A stretch of DNA of 64,000 bases, taken from positions 4,526,001 to 4,590,000 of the forward strand of contig NC_063279.1 of assembly GCF_910591885.1 (NCBI RefSeq). Direction: 5' to 3'. Positions 1 through 14,300 of the stretch are shown in pieces. A model generated the notes under the pieces. It ran no database searches. It saw only the letters and a list, made by a program, of their open reading frames with translations, and had not been told where the DNA came from. Made by a program: the position numbers and the translations under genes. Source of the DNA: Bombus terrestris. Taxonomy: Eukaryota; Arthropoda; Insecta; Hymenoptera; Apidae. Position 1 is the stretch's first letter, and every line of letters starts with the position of its first letter.

Positions 1-1774
1 TGGATTATCGACTTCGGATTGTCTTCGAGACAGATCCTTAGAATTGTGTCTATGCATCGCCGCAAAATCGCTTGGGAAATTAAAGTATGAATGCGAATCG
101 TTCATAATCTTAAATTATCGTTGAAATGATTTTGAGCATTTCGATCGTTTTCTTGTTACAGATAACGTATTACGTATTCAAATTTTATAATTAGCTACTT
201 GGAAGTTTAATAAATGTTAACGACAAGTTAAAAAACTAAATCTATTTTGGTTAAAAAAAAAAAATACGGTATTTCAACCATAAGCTATTTTCAAAATATT
301 TCCTCAAACGTTAATATAACATGTAGGTTTCTTTAATTATTTAAAAAACTTCTTAAAAATCTACTGAAAGTTCATATATATATATATATATATTATACTA
401 TATATTTTTTTATTTATTTATTTATTGTTGAAGAAATACTCGTATAATAATCCGATATTTTCACTTTTAGTAAAAAGAATCTAAAACATGGAATGATATC
501 GATTTAAGTGGAAACATCACCGTGATACGTCCTTTTTTACAAACTCCCTTCAATATCTTGAAGAAAGGAATATTTGTTTCGTTTTTAATACATTCGTCGA
601 TACAGTGACAGTATACGAAAAATGAAAGAATCGATAAATTATTTCTTAACGATTCAACTGTGATTCCTCGATTTTATAACGACTGATCAGAATAATATGG
701 AATGCCGGAAACGAAATGAAGGTCTGTATAAAAACGATTTGCCGGAATGAAATATCTGCTGAATCTGAGACGCGACTCTTCGGGTTATGAAATTCTTAAA
801 GGAGGAAATAAAGATATGCTGATGATCATAAAACCATTTCAAGATATTAGGACTTTGTAATCACGATTCAAGCAAGATTTTTATTAAATCCTTCTTCGGG
901 AATCTCCATTCTTCTTCGAAACTTGCTTCGCATTACTGCTAATATTTTACCTCACTTCATGAAAAATGGAAAATTGCTCGGAAATATGAAATAGTTTCGT
1001 GAAAATTTACAACACCATAAAATTGTTACAATCCAGTATTTATCATACTTTCCCTTAATAGAATTGCTATTGCAAATTGTTCTTAATTCACATTATACTG
1101 CAACGTTAAAAAGTGAGAATTATTTAAAGAAAATTCATGTATAATATTTTGTTATTATCGTCTTAAACAGATAATTTGAAATAATCGAATTTGTCGTTGT
1201 TACTTTTGCAATATAAGGGTAACTTAAGAATCCAAAAATAAAGATCCTAACTTCATGTTACATCAACTTCAACGAGATGGTCCATTGAGAATGGCTGGAC
1301 GATTCGTTTTTACGAGTGACCGACCTCACTTAAGTAAGAAAGAAGTCCGCGGGTTCGGAAAGAATCACTGCACTTTCCACATTCGACGGAAGAAATTCGA
1401 GCTATAACTGAATTCAAAAGAGCTATCAGTACGACAAACAAACTGTTCATACTTTACATACATTTGAAAAAGTTTTGCTATCAACATGAAATACAGTATA
1501 AATAAAACAAACTACTTCAAGTTGATAGAACAATCCTTTTTAACTTTATCCTTTCCATTAAAATTCCTCTTACTTCTCTATATTTATATTAACTGACCCT
1601 TAAATATTTATTTCAAGAAACAGCTTGATCTTAAAATTAAAGTTGCAATCGCTAACAATTCCTAATGAATATAATTTCCTAATAGGTATTATCAATCGAT
1701 AAAAACAAGAAGCTACTGCAGTAAAAAAGAAAAGGATATGAATATTAAAACAACACAAGCGAAAAGTGACTTAC
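1..1774. other. AT-rich non-coding stretch at left edge
   Basis: No exon could be recognised here on either strand. The stretch holds a short (TA)n run at about 374-393, followed by TTTA repeats near 409-425. If the minus-strand signal-peptide gene to the right continues, this would be its next intron; that is inference only. Confidence 0.5.
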
Positions 1775-2001
1775 TGAAAAATGTAAAGCGATTGAAAGAG
1801 AAACCGACGAAATTTCGTTTAGCTTGTTGCGGACGGTTCGCGAATAGCTTTGTGACGAAGCATTGCTCACGTAAAACGAATAACGTTGGAAGTTCGCGAG
1901 AAAGATTGGTAAAAAACCCGCTGAATATTCTTGAGAAGTCCTCGACGAGTGAAGAGCCCTCCTGAGAATTTTGTACCACGGATCGTCACAGTAGACGACG
2001 T
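1775..2001 (-). CDS. Tentative third coding exon of the unidentified secreted-protein gene
   Basis: This is a possible continuation of the signal-peptide gene. Read on the minus strand it starts after a good acceptor (a pyrimidine tract ending CCCTTCCAG) and ends at a strong donor (TCA then GTAAGTCA). It is 227 nt long. The previous exon ends one base into a codon and this exon supplies the other two, so the frame stays open for one split Asp codon plus 75 codons and ends exactly on a codon boundary. The implied intron (2002-2092) is 91 nt, a usual size for bees. The peptide begins DVVYCDDPWYKIL, is serine-rich later on, and matches no family I recognise. Against it: another minus frame and a plus frame are also open over much of the same stretch, so the openness is partly compositional. 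The real third exon may lie outside the window. Confidence 0.35.
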
Positions 2002-2092
2002 CTGGAAGGGCAGAGAGGGACAAATGGTCCTCGAATCTCTGAATCACCAACCCCCGAGTCGGCCCATTATCGTTGAATGAACTGACACTTAC

Positions 2093-2163
2093 CTTTTTTC
2101 TCGTTGAAAAAGTCCGCGTTGACGCGCGTCACACAGAACAGGACGAATATCAACCACTGCAAT
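2093..2163 (-). CDS. Second coding exon: signal peptide of an unidentified secreted or membrane protein
   Basis: This exon carries most of an N-terminal signal peptide. On the minus strand it is bounded by an acceptor (AATTTCAG) and a strong donor (GTAAGTG) and is 71 nt long. Joined to the 11-nt exon at 23031-23041 it reads M-R-P-R followed by LQWLIFVLFCVTRVNA and then DFFNEKK. That is a basic n-region (two Arg), a hydrophobic core LIFVLFCV, and a likely signal-peptidase cut after VNA (residue 20). It ends one base into codon 28. The joined phase is exact: AG from exon 1 plus A from exon 2 makes Arg. The product should enter the secretory pathway. The mature protein is not visible in the window, so family and function are unknown. 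A short signal-peptide exon after a very long intron is common in insect cell-surface and receptor genes, but that is only a general hint. Confidence 0.75.
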
Positions 2164-5100
2164 CTGAAATTAAATGTTTCGATGTTACTTTATTTCGTAT
2201 TTGAAATGATTAATTAAAAATGTAATCGATATCGATATAGTGTGATAATCAAATTTTCTTCCGATTTATATGTTTATGCTCTTCTTTCTTAAATTATACG
2301 AATGTTATAATGAAACCTGTATGTTGGATAATTCTTGTATAACGCAGTAATGTTTATTCCAGGATAAAATAAAATTCCAGTGATATTTATGTGGGAGTTG
2401 TAAGAACAATACAGATAAATGAAAAATAAGTAAATCTAATTGTTTTCTAGGCTGAAAAGTAACTAATGCGAAGTCCGTTTTAAACTCTTCTGATTAGAAT
2501 TAAAATTAAAGACGAAGATGTTAACGAAGGAATACTGATAGCAACTCGACCAATTCCATCTACTTACAGAGAAAGTTAAATTAATATGCACGACATTTAC
2601 TAAGATTAGATGAAATAAAGTTATACTTTCTTTCGATACAGAAACACAAAATAACTAAAAAGATCCAACTTTCCTAATAATCCTTTTCAACTACTCTTTC
2701 TTGTTAAAGTTCTTCTACGTTCTACGTATACATAACTCTCTTTGACATAAGAATAATATATTACTTTATTCCTAAGCTACTCTATATCTATACTATCTTT
2801 AAAAAATGGCAAACACAAGATTCCCTTTTCCCCTGAAATACCATTTCTAGGTACGCGAAAAATTTCTTGACAGTCCTGTTACGATACTCTTCGTATCATT
2901 TCAATATTCCGAGTATCGATCATTACTCGGTTTTGCTGTATTTAGATACAACAATTGCCCACATAGAGCTAAATGCACGGATAAAAACAGATGCAGAGAT
3001 ATCGTGAAATGAAAAACCGAAACGATAGCGATTAAAACGGGGCTAAATGGGGGCTGTAACGATTGCATAGGAAGAGATACGCGATCTCGGGAAAGAAAGG
3101 CGGGAGATTAGCGCAAAAACGATTCGAAACGTTAGCGTTGTTCCAGAGTAAAACAATAAAGTCCGTCTCTTGAGACTGAAAGCGGGGGCGGATGATACTG
3201 ACGCCGGAAAATTGGGTTCGCTGAAACGTGTTTCGTTAATGCGATCTCTTACGGAAAAAGCAAGTCTTCAAAAGGTGTTGAAAATCTGCTCCGTGAAAAT
3301 GGCTACTGTATACAACGAACTTATTCAGCGTAAGTACCCCTTGTAAAAAGGAAATCCACCTTTTATGAAATGTTCTACATATCTTGACGGCTCTTTTAAG
3401 ATAAATAAGTGTTGCGTTAAAATTGTGTACACGAGGGTTGTTCTTTCTTACTACATATGTTACAACAGCGTTAAGGGCGTGGCAATATTTTACTGACACG
3501 TGGAAGTATAAAAGGTATAACTGTGAGATAAAACGGGACACAGATTATAACAATCGTGTTAAACTAAATAACATAACAACAATTTACAAAATGTAGTTCC
3601 AAATTTTCGATGCCAAAAGAGAAGAAAATCTCAGAGATAAGAAAGCAAAGTCTCAAAGGGTATGAAAAAGGTCTCCGAAGCTTAGATCGAAAAATCAGCA
3701 TCTTTCGAGGTAGAAGATTCCACAGATAAAAGACTAGCAAAAGTGGAACAAAATCAAAGATGAAGGACACGAAATTGCTTAAAAACTTAGGTTTAACAAT
3801 GACTGATTCGAGAAATGAAAATATTGAAATTTTTTATCATTAATTACTTGTTATTAAAATCTAACTATTGTTCTATTTTATATTGTAATAAACTTAGTAC
3901 GAATCTAAGCTCTCCATGGAATGTATAACTCTTTTTTTAGCAAATCCCCCAGCAATCATTTCCTAAACCAAATGGACGTTAAAATTTATTACGAACTCTT
4001 TTATGGTACGAGCAAGCGAAGAGATTTTTCTTGTCAGCAGAAAAATCTACGCATATCCATAGAAATACATAAAAGTGGCGGATAAAACGATCGTAACATC
4101 GAATGACGCGATGTATGCTACTGTAGGTACGACTGTATGCGCGTCAACCTACAGACGATTTCTCACGTGTCGAGGTTAGTGTAACACGAGGAATTCGTTG
4201 CAAGAGTGTGGACACGTATTTGCATCAGGCGGCGAAAGGCGATTGCGGGCGTTTGGCAGCAACCGTCGATCATGAATCACGATCGAGAACTATAGCCTTG
4301 CGTAACGCTTGCAACCGTCCCACGTATACGGCCGTGCCCGCGGATTTCGATTTCCGTTTGTCAAGGTCGTTGCACTTTGATGCTATAACGGAATTCGATT
4401 GAGATAAACGAATTTGAAAAAGCTTAAGTAAGTTATCAAACTCATTGGTTTATGACGACATTTAAACGGTCGACGAGGAATAATGAAAAATATAAAATAT
4501 TCAAAGTTCTTGCACTCCGTTGTTATAGCTTTAAAATAGAATTCGGATAAAATACAATATCAAATATGAATAATATCCTAGAGAAATAATTAAAAGAAAT
4601 AAGAATGTTAAGCTTTTAACATGAGTCTATGGAAAATTGTTTTCAATATTGAAAATTATATTATGCTTCAACAGTTGTTTCAGATATTTTTTCTTTCCTT
4701 TCTAAACGATGCAGAAAATGTGTTTCGGAACATTTACTGAAATGCACATGCATACGCTTTAATAGGATAATGGGATAGCTCTTTTAAATTCACGCAATGG
4801 CCATTCGCAATGGGTGGAATGAAAATGAAAAAAGAATATTGCTAACGAGCAAATTCTTCGCGAAGGATAAGGGAAAACAGTTACACACTTCAAGGCAGAA
4901 AAAAGTAACATTCTAATTTAATAACGCAATAGAGTAATCTAAAAATGATAACTAACATAGAGAGATCTCTAAGAAATATACTTTTATGTCGAATTAATAA
5001 GATATTTCGTATTTCTAAAATCTGTATGAAAAATTTGAACGAATAAGGAAAGTCACTCGTTCCTCACTGTACTTATTCATATAATAAAATTTATTCAACG

Positions 5101-8100
5101 TATAATAGAATGTATGACTCGTAACGTTGCCATTCGATCCACAGTACCTACTCTGTTAAAAGCATATTGAACACGAATGAAAGAATGAGCTTTTTATATC
5201 CAGAATTTACTTTATATTGACCGTACAAATCGAGATTTCATTGGCAGAACTGCATATATGATATTTTGTAAACATATATGTGATTAATGATAAATGTGAC
5301 TTGCTCGATAAGTGGAAAAAATATCTTGTTTTGCGTGTACAAAGTGAAAGAATAAATGAAAAAACAACATTTCTTCTTCGAAATGACTATAATGTATTGA
5401 AGCAGACGATACAACAAGATGAAGAAAATTCAATTTTCATTAAATCATAATTTACGTCCCGATATAATTAACAAAGAAATATTTAATTTCGATTTAATGA
5501 ACAATATTATTCAAATAATGGAATAATGAACGGTGACTCAAAGTTGTTTATTATAGCAATAAAAAGAAATCAAGACAATTTTGTCGCTGATGATGCAACA
5601 TAAAACTCGTAATTAAGATAAAAGAAGAAAATTAATGAAACCAGTTAGAGAGAGATGAAGAATTTTTATCTTTAAAAGCTCATAAATTATCCGTATTAAA
5701 AGATAGTTAGTTGTCGTCGATTAAGATCTTCACCTTTATTTTTATCATAACAACAGGCCGGCTACTTTGAGAGATTCGTCTTTTTAAACGGATGACATCA
5801 TCAAGCAAGAAATTTCTTAGGGAAAAGGCAAATAAATCTCAATCCAACGGAAACGCACCATAAAGAAAGAAAAGGAAAAATGCCGCAACGATAACAGTTG
5901 TAATTTGTAATAACGAATAAGAAATAACGAAATCACAAAGCAGAAATATGTAAGTATATGTCTGCGTAACTTCTGCAAGGAAAAAAGTTCAGTCCGTATT
6001 TTATTACTCAACTCTTATTTCAATTTGATGTCCTTTGACGGTCTTTTTTTTTTGGCGGTCTTTTAATCGTAATAAATAACACTTGAAAATAAATGAACGA
6101 CACATTTTGCCTTTAATTAATGCATGGAAAAAATATAATTATCATTTTCCCCATCGCAGTAGTATCCATCGTCTAATTAAACATATTTGATCCAACAAAG
6201 GATTACAAAAATAGTAGACAATTCAATTATCTTTGAATCACCCTAAAGAAACACTCATTTAATAACAACTTCACGAACACATTAAATCAAGCAATTACTC
6301 AACATCTCGCAGAATGTTAGCAGAAAGATTGCAAAAATTCCATGAAGCGATTTAAATTTCTCAATTTGGTCGCGAGGCGGTAAAGCTGTCTCACGGGGGC
6401 GAGGTTAACATCTAGAAATGAAAATATGGACGCTACCATCGTTCGCTGTAATGTCGAGGAATGACGACACTCCATTAACCTAGTGGCCCAAGGAACGATA
6501 TAAAGCGGAATTAAAAGAACGGGGAAAGCCTCAATGAGATCCAGAGACACGTGTAGCGGGTGGAATAATTAAGCGTGGAACTCGAGTGGCGACGTCGTCG
6601 ACGACAACGACGACGCCCAAGTGGTGCTCGTTAATGAACCGATGCACCAGAGACGGTTGAAGAGCCGACAAAATTCTGGGGAAACTTCGGCAAACAAAGG
6701 ATCCGTACCTTCCATTCTTTGGAGTGACAACGCCGGATAACCAATTTCACATTTACAATCTGATCTCACAGGAAGGAAACGTCGTTGGGCTCTCATTCAG
6801 ATGTTTCAGGAAATTATGCGGTTAATTACTGCCTTCTCTCGAGGTCTTCTTTATCGCGCTATTATAAATACTTTAATATCTTTAACGGGTTAAGATCAAA
6901 TTTTTGATACCTCTCTATACGACTCTTTTTATTTTTTGAAATTTAAAAGTAATATTCTTCGCAAATTAGTAATTTCTGCGAAATGTGTATGTACCAGCAT
7001 TAAATACATCTGCAATTTTGTTGTAACAATTACCAATATCATTAACAATCGTCATCGTAATGCCAATAAAATTTCTCAAGACGACTCGTACAATACAAAT
7101 AATATATTCATAGAAAGCTTTTATAAGTATTCGAATACTTTCGTGAGCTATTGCAATGTCTAACACGACCTTCCATTGATAAGAACAATCTTATCTTATT
7201 TCTTATCACCTATGTAAAGCAAGAAATCAAGCACCCTTGAGAGAAGGAATTCAACGCATCTTCTCGCATAGTCATTATAAAGTAATACCGCGAAAATTTA
7301 TCCGAATCATAACACTCTAGAGATACTGTGCTATCTACAGAATGCTCGTATATTTTTTTCGACGTTCTCCCCATTAACTTCGCCTTGTACTCCGTCGAAT
7401 TTCCCTCGACGCTTTAATTAACAGCGTCGTATATCATTGCGCGTACGCGGAAGGGAACGATGCTGGTTTGTATTTCATCGAGCTTTTGCGATCGATGACA
7501 CATGGTCCGGCGAATCTCGAGGAGCCATGACTAGATGACGAATGGCGAAAAATAAAGAAGTTAATTTATTCCTGTCCCGAAAACCGAAAGTAAGATCACA
7601 AATCTCTCGTGGTTATAGTGGCAAAGGGAAACCGAAGAAGAGATTTGTACACTTAATGAAAACATTTTTATTTTTGGCTTCCAACACGGTCCAAGAATTC
7701 GCGCAGACTTTCGATATGTTTACGAGTCTTCCTGGAATGTTTGACACATGCGTGAGAAACATATGAAGTAGTAAGGCGACAAAAGAAGAGCTTCTTGGAT
7801 GTATGTATACTACAGAGATTGTGAAATTGATTTTTTTTCTCTTTGTAATAGTTAGATTAAGAAGAGAACTTAATGTGTTAACGTACGATTTCATTTGCAA
7901 TTTTTTCTCACTCAATTTATCGAAATCTGTTTTTTAACAGTGTGGTTGTAAAATAGAATTCCAAGTATTTGTTTAATAATATTCTTGTCGCCATTTCTTC
8001 CTCCATCTAGATTTTACAATGTCATAAAGTTTTAAAAAATATTTATAGTAAACAAGTATTTCTTTGAATAAGAGTGGAGGACTACGAAAATTTAGATTAT

Positions 8101-9382
8101 TATTACAATGTAAATACGAAGGTGGAAAATTTAGGAAGAATAACTCTCACAAGATACCTTTTAATCTATCAAAGAGACGAAGCAACAAAATTGAATAGCT
8201 TATAGCTCATAAATTCAAAATTATTAGTAGTATCTTGTCTCTTCCCTTTTATTGCATTCTTACGACTTAATCTTCCACTTCATGTAGTACATAGAAATGT
8301 AATCGATGTACCTACAACCTGTCTACCGCTGTAATATCGTACAAGCAATACCGACGTTATAGAGTCAACAAACCGATAACGCTGCTTTATGGTGATGATA
8401 TTACTATCGGATAGACCAACTGTCTATACAGAACGAATTTATTATAATTAGAGTCGACAGAGCTGCAGGTGTCCGATAAAACCATTCAGCGCTTCACGAA
8501 ACTACGATTCCCCATTTGAATTGCGAATCATCTACAAAACTGACAGCTACAGATTCGAACTGAGAGTTAGTAAAAATGAAAATTACAATATTTTCTATTT
8601 TGATTGTAAAATGCAAGAAAAACATAGACGCAAGTGGGAAACACAAAAGACACATTCACGTAATATTTTACTTAAAAGACATTTTGTCCGTGACATAAAA
8701 CTTTTATATAAAAATAAATGTTTGTGTTTTTCTGTATTAATACAGGAGCTTAAACTCGTTATCACACAGAAATTATATTTTACTTTCGATTACGATAAAA
8801 ACCAACCTCTATCCAAGGAGCTATAGCAACAAAGCTACGTCTTTCCTATCCAATCGTTACTCGCAATCTAAAACTTCTCAGTCGATATTTAATCTCGACC
8901 AAAATGTAATAATTCTCATTCAGTCGCAATTCCTGAGCAAAACCTAAAGGGTCTAATTCAATCTCAAACTTTAATCGAGCCTTAAAAATTCTCATTAAGA
9001 CCCTGTTGCCGGCCAAACCCTAAAAATTTAGCATAAAACGAAATGTGTTCAAAGCATTACGTGGACAAAGGAAAATCGCAATTTCGTTGAATTCAGCGTT
9101 AGGAAGCGGAACTTTAATCTCGGTCTCGTAAGAGGCGATAATTCAACCATGGTCGTGGCTGAACAACGTCCTCCAGTCCCTTAAGCCATCTCTGGCACGT
9201 CGCTATCTATAAACCGACGTTTAGGACCACGTGCCTCTGGCGATACGCGGTCAAGATGATCCTGACGCTTGCCTGAACGTCGCTCGTAAAGATTCACGAC
9301 AGAAATGGTTCGTGTCCGTATTGACGAACGAACGAAGCGATGAGCAACGTGCAGATCCGCTCGTAAAGAACGTTCAACCGTG

Positions 9383-9422
9383 TCGACTAACGCGATATAA
9401 ATCATAAAATCGCGTTAGGCGA
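9383..9422. repeat. Inverted repeat, 14-bp arms with one mismatch
   Basis: The arms at 9383-9396 and 9409-9422 pair in 13 of 14 positions around a 12-nt AT-rich spacer. The inner ten bases, CTAACGCGAT, match perfectly. It could form a hairpin in RNA or DNA. The arms are too short for a typical animal microRNA precursor. Confidence 0.6.
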
Positions 9423-11365
9423 AAATACATCGCGATAATGCTTCAAAAGGAATATGCGATGCGCCGTTTATAGTCGCTAAATAAACGGGAATTTATTTGA
9501 CTTAAAATCTCAGCCCTCTTCACTTCGTGCGCAATAGCTTTATGCTACGAACAAAACGCTTTATGTCTGTTTAATTCCAAAGCTATTACGAACAAAGGGA
9601 ACTGAGCTTAGGAACGGATAGTTTGATGAGGAGTAATTACAAATGGTTGTACAACTCGATTTTGTAGGTCTGTTCCAAATTTTGTGTATATAGCTGTTAG
9701 GTGAAATTGTGCGAGTCATCTATGATTTTATTCGAAAGAGAATTATGTCGAAATTAAAGGAGGAAATTGTAGACAATAGGTGAACAGGAGTTCTTTATGT
9801 ATTTTATAATAATAATACATAGGTATACGATAAACAAAATACGTGCTACAGTTAATTTACTTATAGAAGATGATATAGAAAATATTGTATTTATGATGAA
9901 GAATAATATAAATACTATATTTTTAAAAAATAATACGGAGAAGAGATTATTCATAATCTCCAACATAAGAGGTGTTTTTCAATTCTTGTTCTCAAAACTT
10001 CGATGTATAATTAAATTTTTCATTAAGTTTTGCATAAATATATTGGAAAAATGGATACAAAGTTTCTTCTATATCGATGTTAAATTTTAAAAGGAATACT
10101 TAATGTGTCTTCTACACTTTGACAATCTTATCTTTAAAGCACAAAATTTTTAATGTTTCAAGGAAATGGTAATATATAACAGAATATATAAAAGAGATGT
10201 AGCTTTAGCTAGAGATAGAGCCTTTAGCTAATTTCTTTCAAAATAAATCTGTTGGAAGTTCCATGGTATAGAGAATGCAATTATAGCAAGACGTGCAGTA
10301 ACTTACGGTAACTTAATCTTCCATGACTGATAGGAAATATGCATACCTGGTCAAACTTCAGCTGACAACGTTAAGTTGCTCAATTCAAATAGCGCAACTA
10401 TCATCTATTTAACTTGTTAAAGTAACTTTCCTAAACTAGCTTTCAGTCAGTGATAAGCGTTTATACAAGATTCCATAGAGAACACGTTATGTTTTTATAA
10501 GCAAAGAAACCCGATGCATAAAACGTAAAAATACTTCTACCGCATTGCATCGATTAACGGAATCGATTAATTTTTCAACTGTGCCAACTATCTCCTCGCT
10601 GTCATTTTCACACATACATAGATTATCCAAGCGTTTCTTAAAAATCCATTTTATCGTGTTTTATGCTAGTATTTTATACTATTTTATACTTCTTTGTAGA
10701 ATCTTTCATCTCTAATTTTATAATTAAACCCCATTTCTTTGAAGGTAAACAGATATCCGAATATTTTCGCATACCTCCTGATATTTTCCTCTTTGCACGA
10801 TGTTACAAAAGGTTCGATTCTTCGGTAAATTATCTCTATTCTATTAAGTTGTTAAGTCCACACGAAACAAAGATTAAAATAACTCGGCATTTAAACGTGG
10901 GCTGAACATTTCAGTATAAGTCTTCGCGAGACACGCGACACAGACGCTTTTAATCGCCGTTGGTTTACACGCGCGTGTCTTTTCATGCATCTCCACTCAT
11001 TAACCCTGTCCAGGAGCACATGGTGTAATTCACACATAAAAAGGAAAAGGAACATCGACAGAGTTCATCGATCGGAGCTTGTTGCTCCGGCTTGAAACCC
11101 CAAACGACAACGTCCTACAACGTTCAAGGGAAAACTGCCAACTATTCCGCCCGAGAATTTTCATCTCGTTTTTCTTTCTTTAGATCGGACCGTGTCAGAC
11201 AACCTGCCCGGTTACGCCAGTATTACATCCTAAGATTAGCCACGGTGCACACTTGGGAAATGCCATTCAGGATTTACGAGGAATTACGCAATGGCAGTCC
11301 CTTTTCTTGTTTTTTGGAAGAATGGGATGAACAAATAGAAAAATAGACATCAAGGTATATCATCA

Positions 11366-11379
11366 GACTGCGGATGCAC
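11366..11379 (+). repeat. Repeat end, GACTGCGGATG type
   Basis: This is a short match to the dispersed family described at 28.4 kb, here preceded by CA rather than TA. Nearby AT-rich text around an AGAATGCA..AT core (11.41-11.45 kb) resembles the stretch after the 22.83-kb copy, suggesting a common, decayed origin. No partner end was found. Confidence 0.3.
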
Positions 11380-14300
11380 TTGTGAGAAATTTAAAGATCC
11401 AAATATGCATAGAATGCATATATGTATATAAAAATATGTAAAATATTCAAAGTACAATACTCGTAATATTTTGCGGATAGAACATTTTTCCGCTTGGATT
11501 CTATTTTTAGTGTAATTATTATTTTCGTGAACACAAAGACATCTATTTTCTCTCCCTCTCTCTCTCTTTCTTTTTTAGTTTTAACTAAAATGAGTTTTGG
11601 GAGGGTTTTATAAATATCGAAGGATCTTTTTTATAGAATTGGTAGAACGTTTAAGGGGTGAAATAGTTTTTGAATTGGGATAGTTCTCGCGTAATTACTG
11701 CAGAAGCATTTGATATAAAATTATTCATTCACATTCCTTGAATGAAAATTACACACCGAACGTGAAATTTTAGTAAAATGAAAGTTTCATTTCACATGGT
11801 TCTTGGTTAAGCCCTTTGCTTTACATCAAGTCCTTTACATCAATAGGAAAGTAAAGGTAGTTCATATTTAATTGGAGAATTTTCTATCTGAATTTTTAAA
11901 GAATCCTTCTATATTTGATTCTCTTACATTGTTCATATTTATTTGTATAAAAAGAACTTTATCTTTGCGTACGATTTATCCACAAACTTAATGAAGACAA
12001 AATGTAAAGACAAAATTAAAATTTTTTCTTTATGTGAAATTTCCTTATTTTATTATATCTGTTTCTCATTTTAAGTAACCTAGATATTCGTAAAGATTTT
12101 CAAGAAACAGCAAAAACTAAACCATACCATTAGATTCGATTGCTTTAATTTATTACACTTCGTAAAATCCGTGTCCTAATATTATTATATCAGTTACAGC
12201 TCAGAAGCAGGTTCTATACTTTTTATATAAAAACAGAGAAGTATTATTTTGTAATTTTTAAGCAAGCAAGAGTGTCCACTACCGAAGACGAAATAAATTC
12301 AACTCGTAAAGTTTCAAGAATCGTATCATTTTATGACTATGCGTAGCAAGAATGCAATTTATATTCGTGTCTTACGGCTTCTACTGTCTCATTTTAACAA
12401 ATAATGCAAATTGCCCAAGATGCCAGTAACTTCTTACTGCAATCGACTTCTTTATTACTTTCCGGATACATATTCCTTTGATGTTTGTCTTTTTCAATAA
12501 GCTGAATCTATCTCTAGAAATCGATGAATAAATTCAACTTAATATATTTTTTAATCGTTGTATCAACGTAATAAAAGATGTATGACAATATGAAATATCT
12601 ACTTAAAGACCAGAAGTTGCTGTAACGCCGGCTGAACTGTAACTAGAATGTCGTGAAACGATATTTTCTTATTAGATGGGTATACAGTCTTATTATAATG
12701 CTATAAAAGAAAATGGAACTCAGCAAGGTAACAAGAAAATGGAAGGAAAATCCTAATATGCCAAAGTACTTGAATCTCATGGTAATTACTTTCTTTAACC
12801 AATTTAAAATTTTACGAGATCCATGAAATCAACTAGAAGAAGATTTTTCTATGTGGAAATGAACGATCTAAAAATATATTAGTTGTCATTTAAATTTAAT
12901 AAAATATCGATAAACTATAGAGAAAATAGTACAAAGTAGGTATAGTATAATAAACTACACAAAGATCTCAAGATGAGACTCACTAAAATTATTGCATTTC
13001 TAATTAATAAGAGCAGACACATTGATTTATAAAAGTATATTTTTCTTTGTATTTACTATTAGATTGATACTCATGACTATATTCATTAAATTAAAAATGG
13101 CATACCGGAGAAAGCATTTCTATTTGTTCAACGCCACAACTAATATTACATATTAAACGAAACAGCCGTTCCTTCTCACAGTCATTTCCATTTTAACGGA
13201 GTTTTAATTAAATTCCATATTAATTGAGCCGTTACAATGCATTATCGTTTTACCTACCAGAGGAACACCATGCGGAATGCCGTGATAAAAATTGCGAGAA
13301 TATTTATATACGAAATATAAAAGCGTTGATACATGCAATCTAAACAAAATTCAACGCGACTTTTATTCTTAATAAATTAATATCCTTCGATCCGAAAAAT
13401 GTTTACTGCATGGTAAAACAGATGGTAATTCCATGAGATAAAAAGAAACTTGATGTTAATCACCGGTTCACCTCGCCCGTACAATTCGAAATAAATGCCG
13501 CGTTAGCAGTTTCATTTGTGGCCACACCGGCATGCTTGTGCATTATTGCGACGCGAACTACATCGTATTCCACGATTGCATGCTTTGAACTTAATTTATC
13601 ATGGCATGCGAGGCAGTTGCACGTTTCTCCGAGCGGACAACTAAGAGTTACTTTTATTTTGTTCGTTTGTATCATTGAGATTTATAAGATAGGATAAAAT
13701 CGCACCTATCGATGGATTAACGACGATCGCGATTCAATTTTAGGAAAGGCACGATTATTCTGGTTGGATGAAAAAGGGGATATTTTGTTTTATTCTTGAA
13801 ACTTATTAGAAAGTAGTAAATGGAAAGATGATTGATTATACGTATTTATACACTTCGAAGTAGATGTTCACAAAAAAGTAATGACAGAATCGAAGAATTA
13901 AAAGTAGTATCATAAATATATTAGAATACTGTTTATCAAGAATTTTGGTTACTATTATTAATATATTTTTGTCTTAATTATGTTAGTCGCCGATTCTTTT
14001 TTTAGGAATGAAATACGATAAAAGTGTAAAAAAGATGATGATCAGAGCAACCGACTAAATTTATAGCGTCGAAGGAAATGACGAAAAACTTATAGCCATT
14101 AAATGGTGGATCATAAATATGAAACGATGAAGATAGTATTCTTGACAGAAAGTTGTCCACTAGAAACTAGGTTAAAACTTTCGTGCACCATATTTGTGGA
14201 CACTGAATTCTCCTTTTATATGGCAGTAAAACTTCTAAACATGAGATCTAGCACACCTTTAACTTCCTGGTACCTTGAACCTCTGGTGAAATTGAAACTA

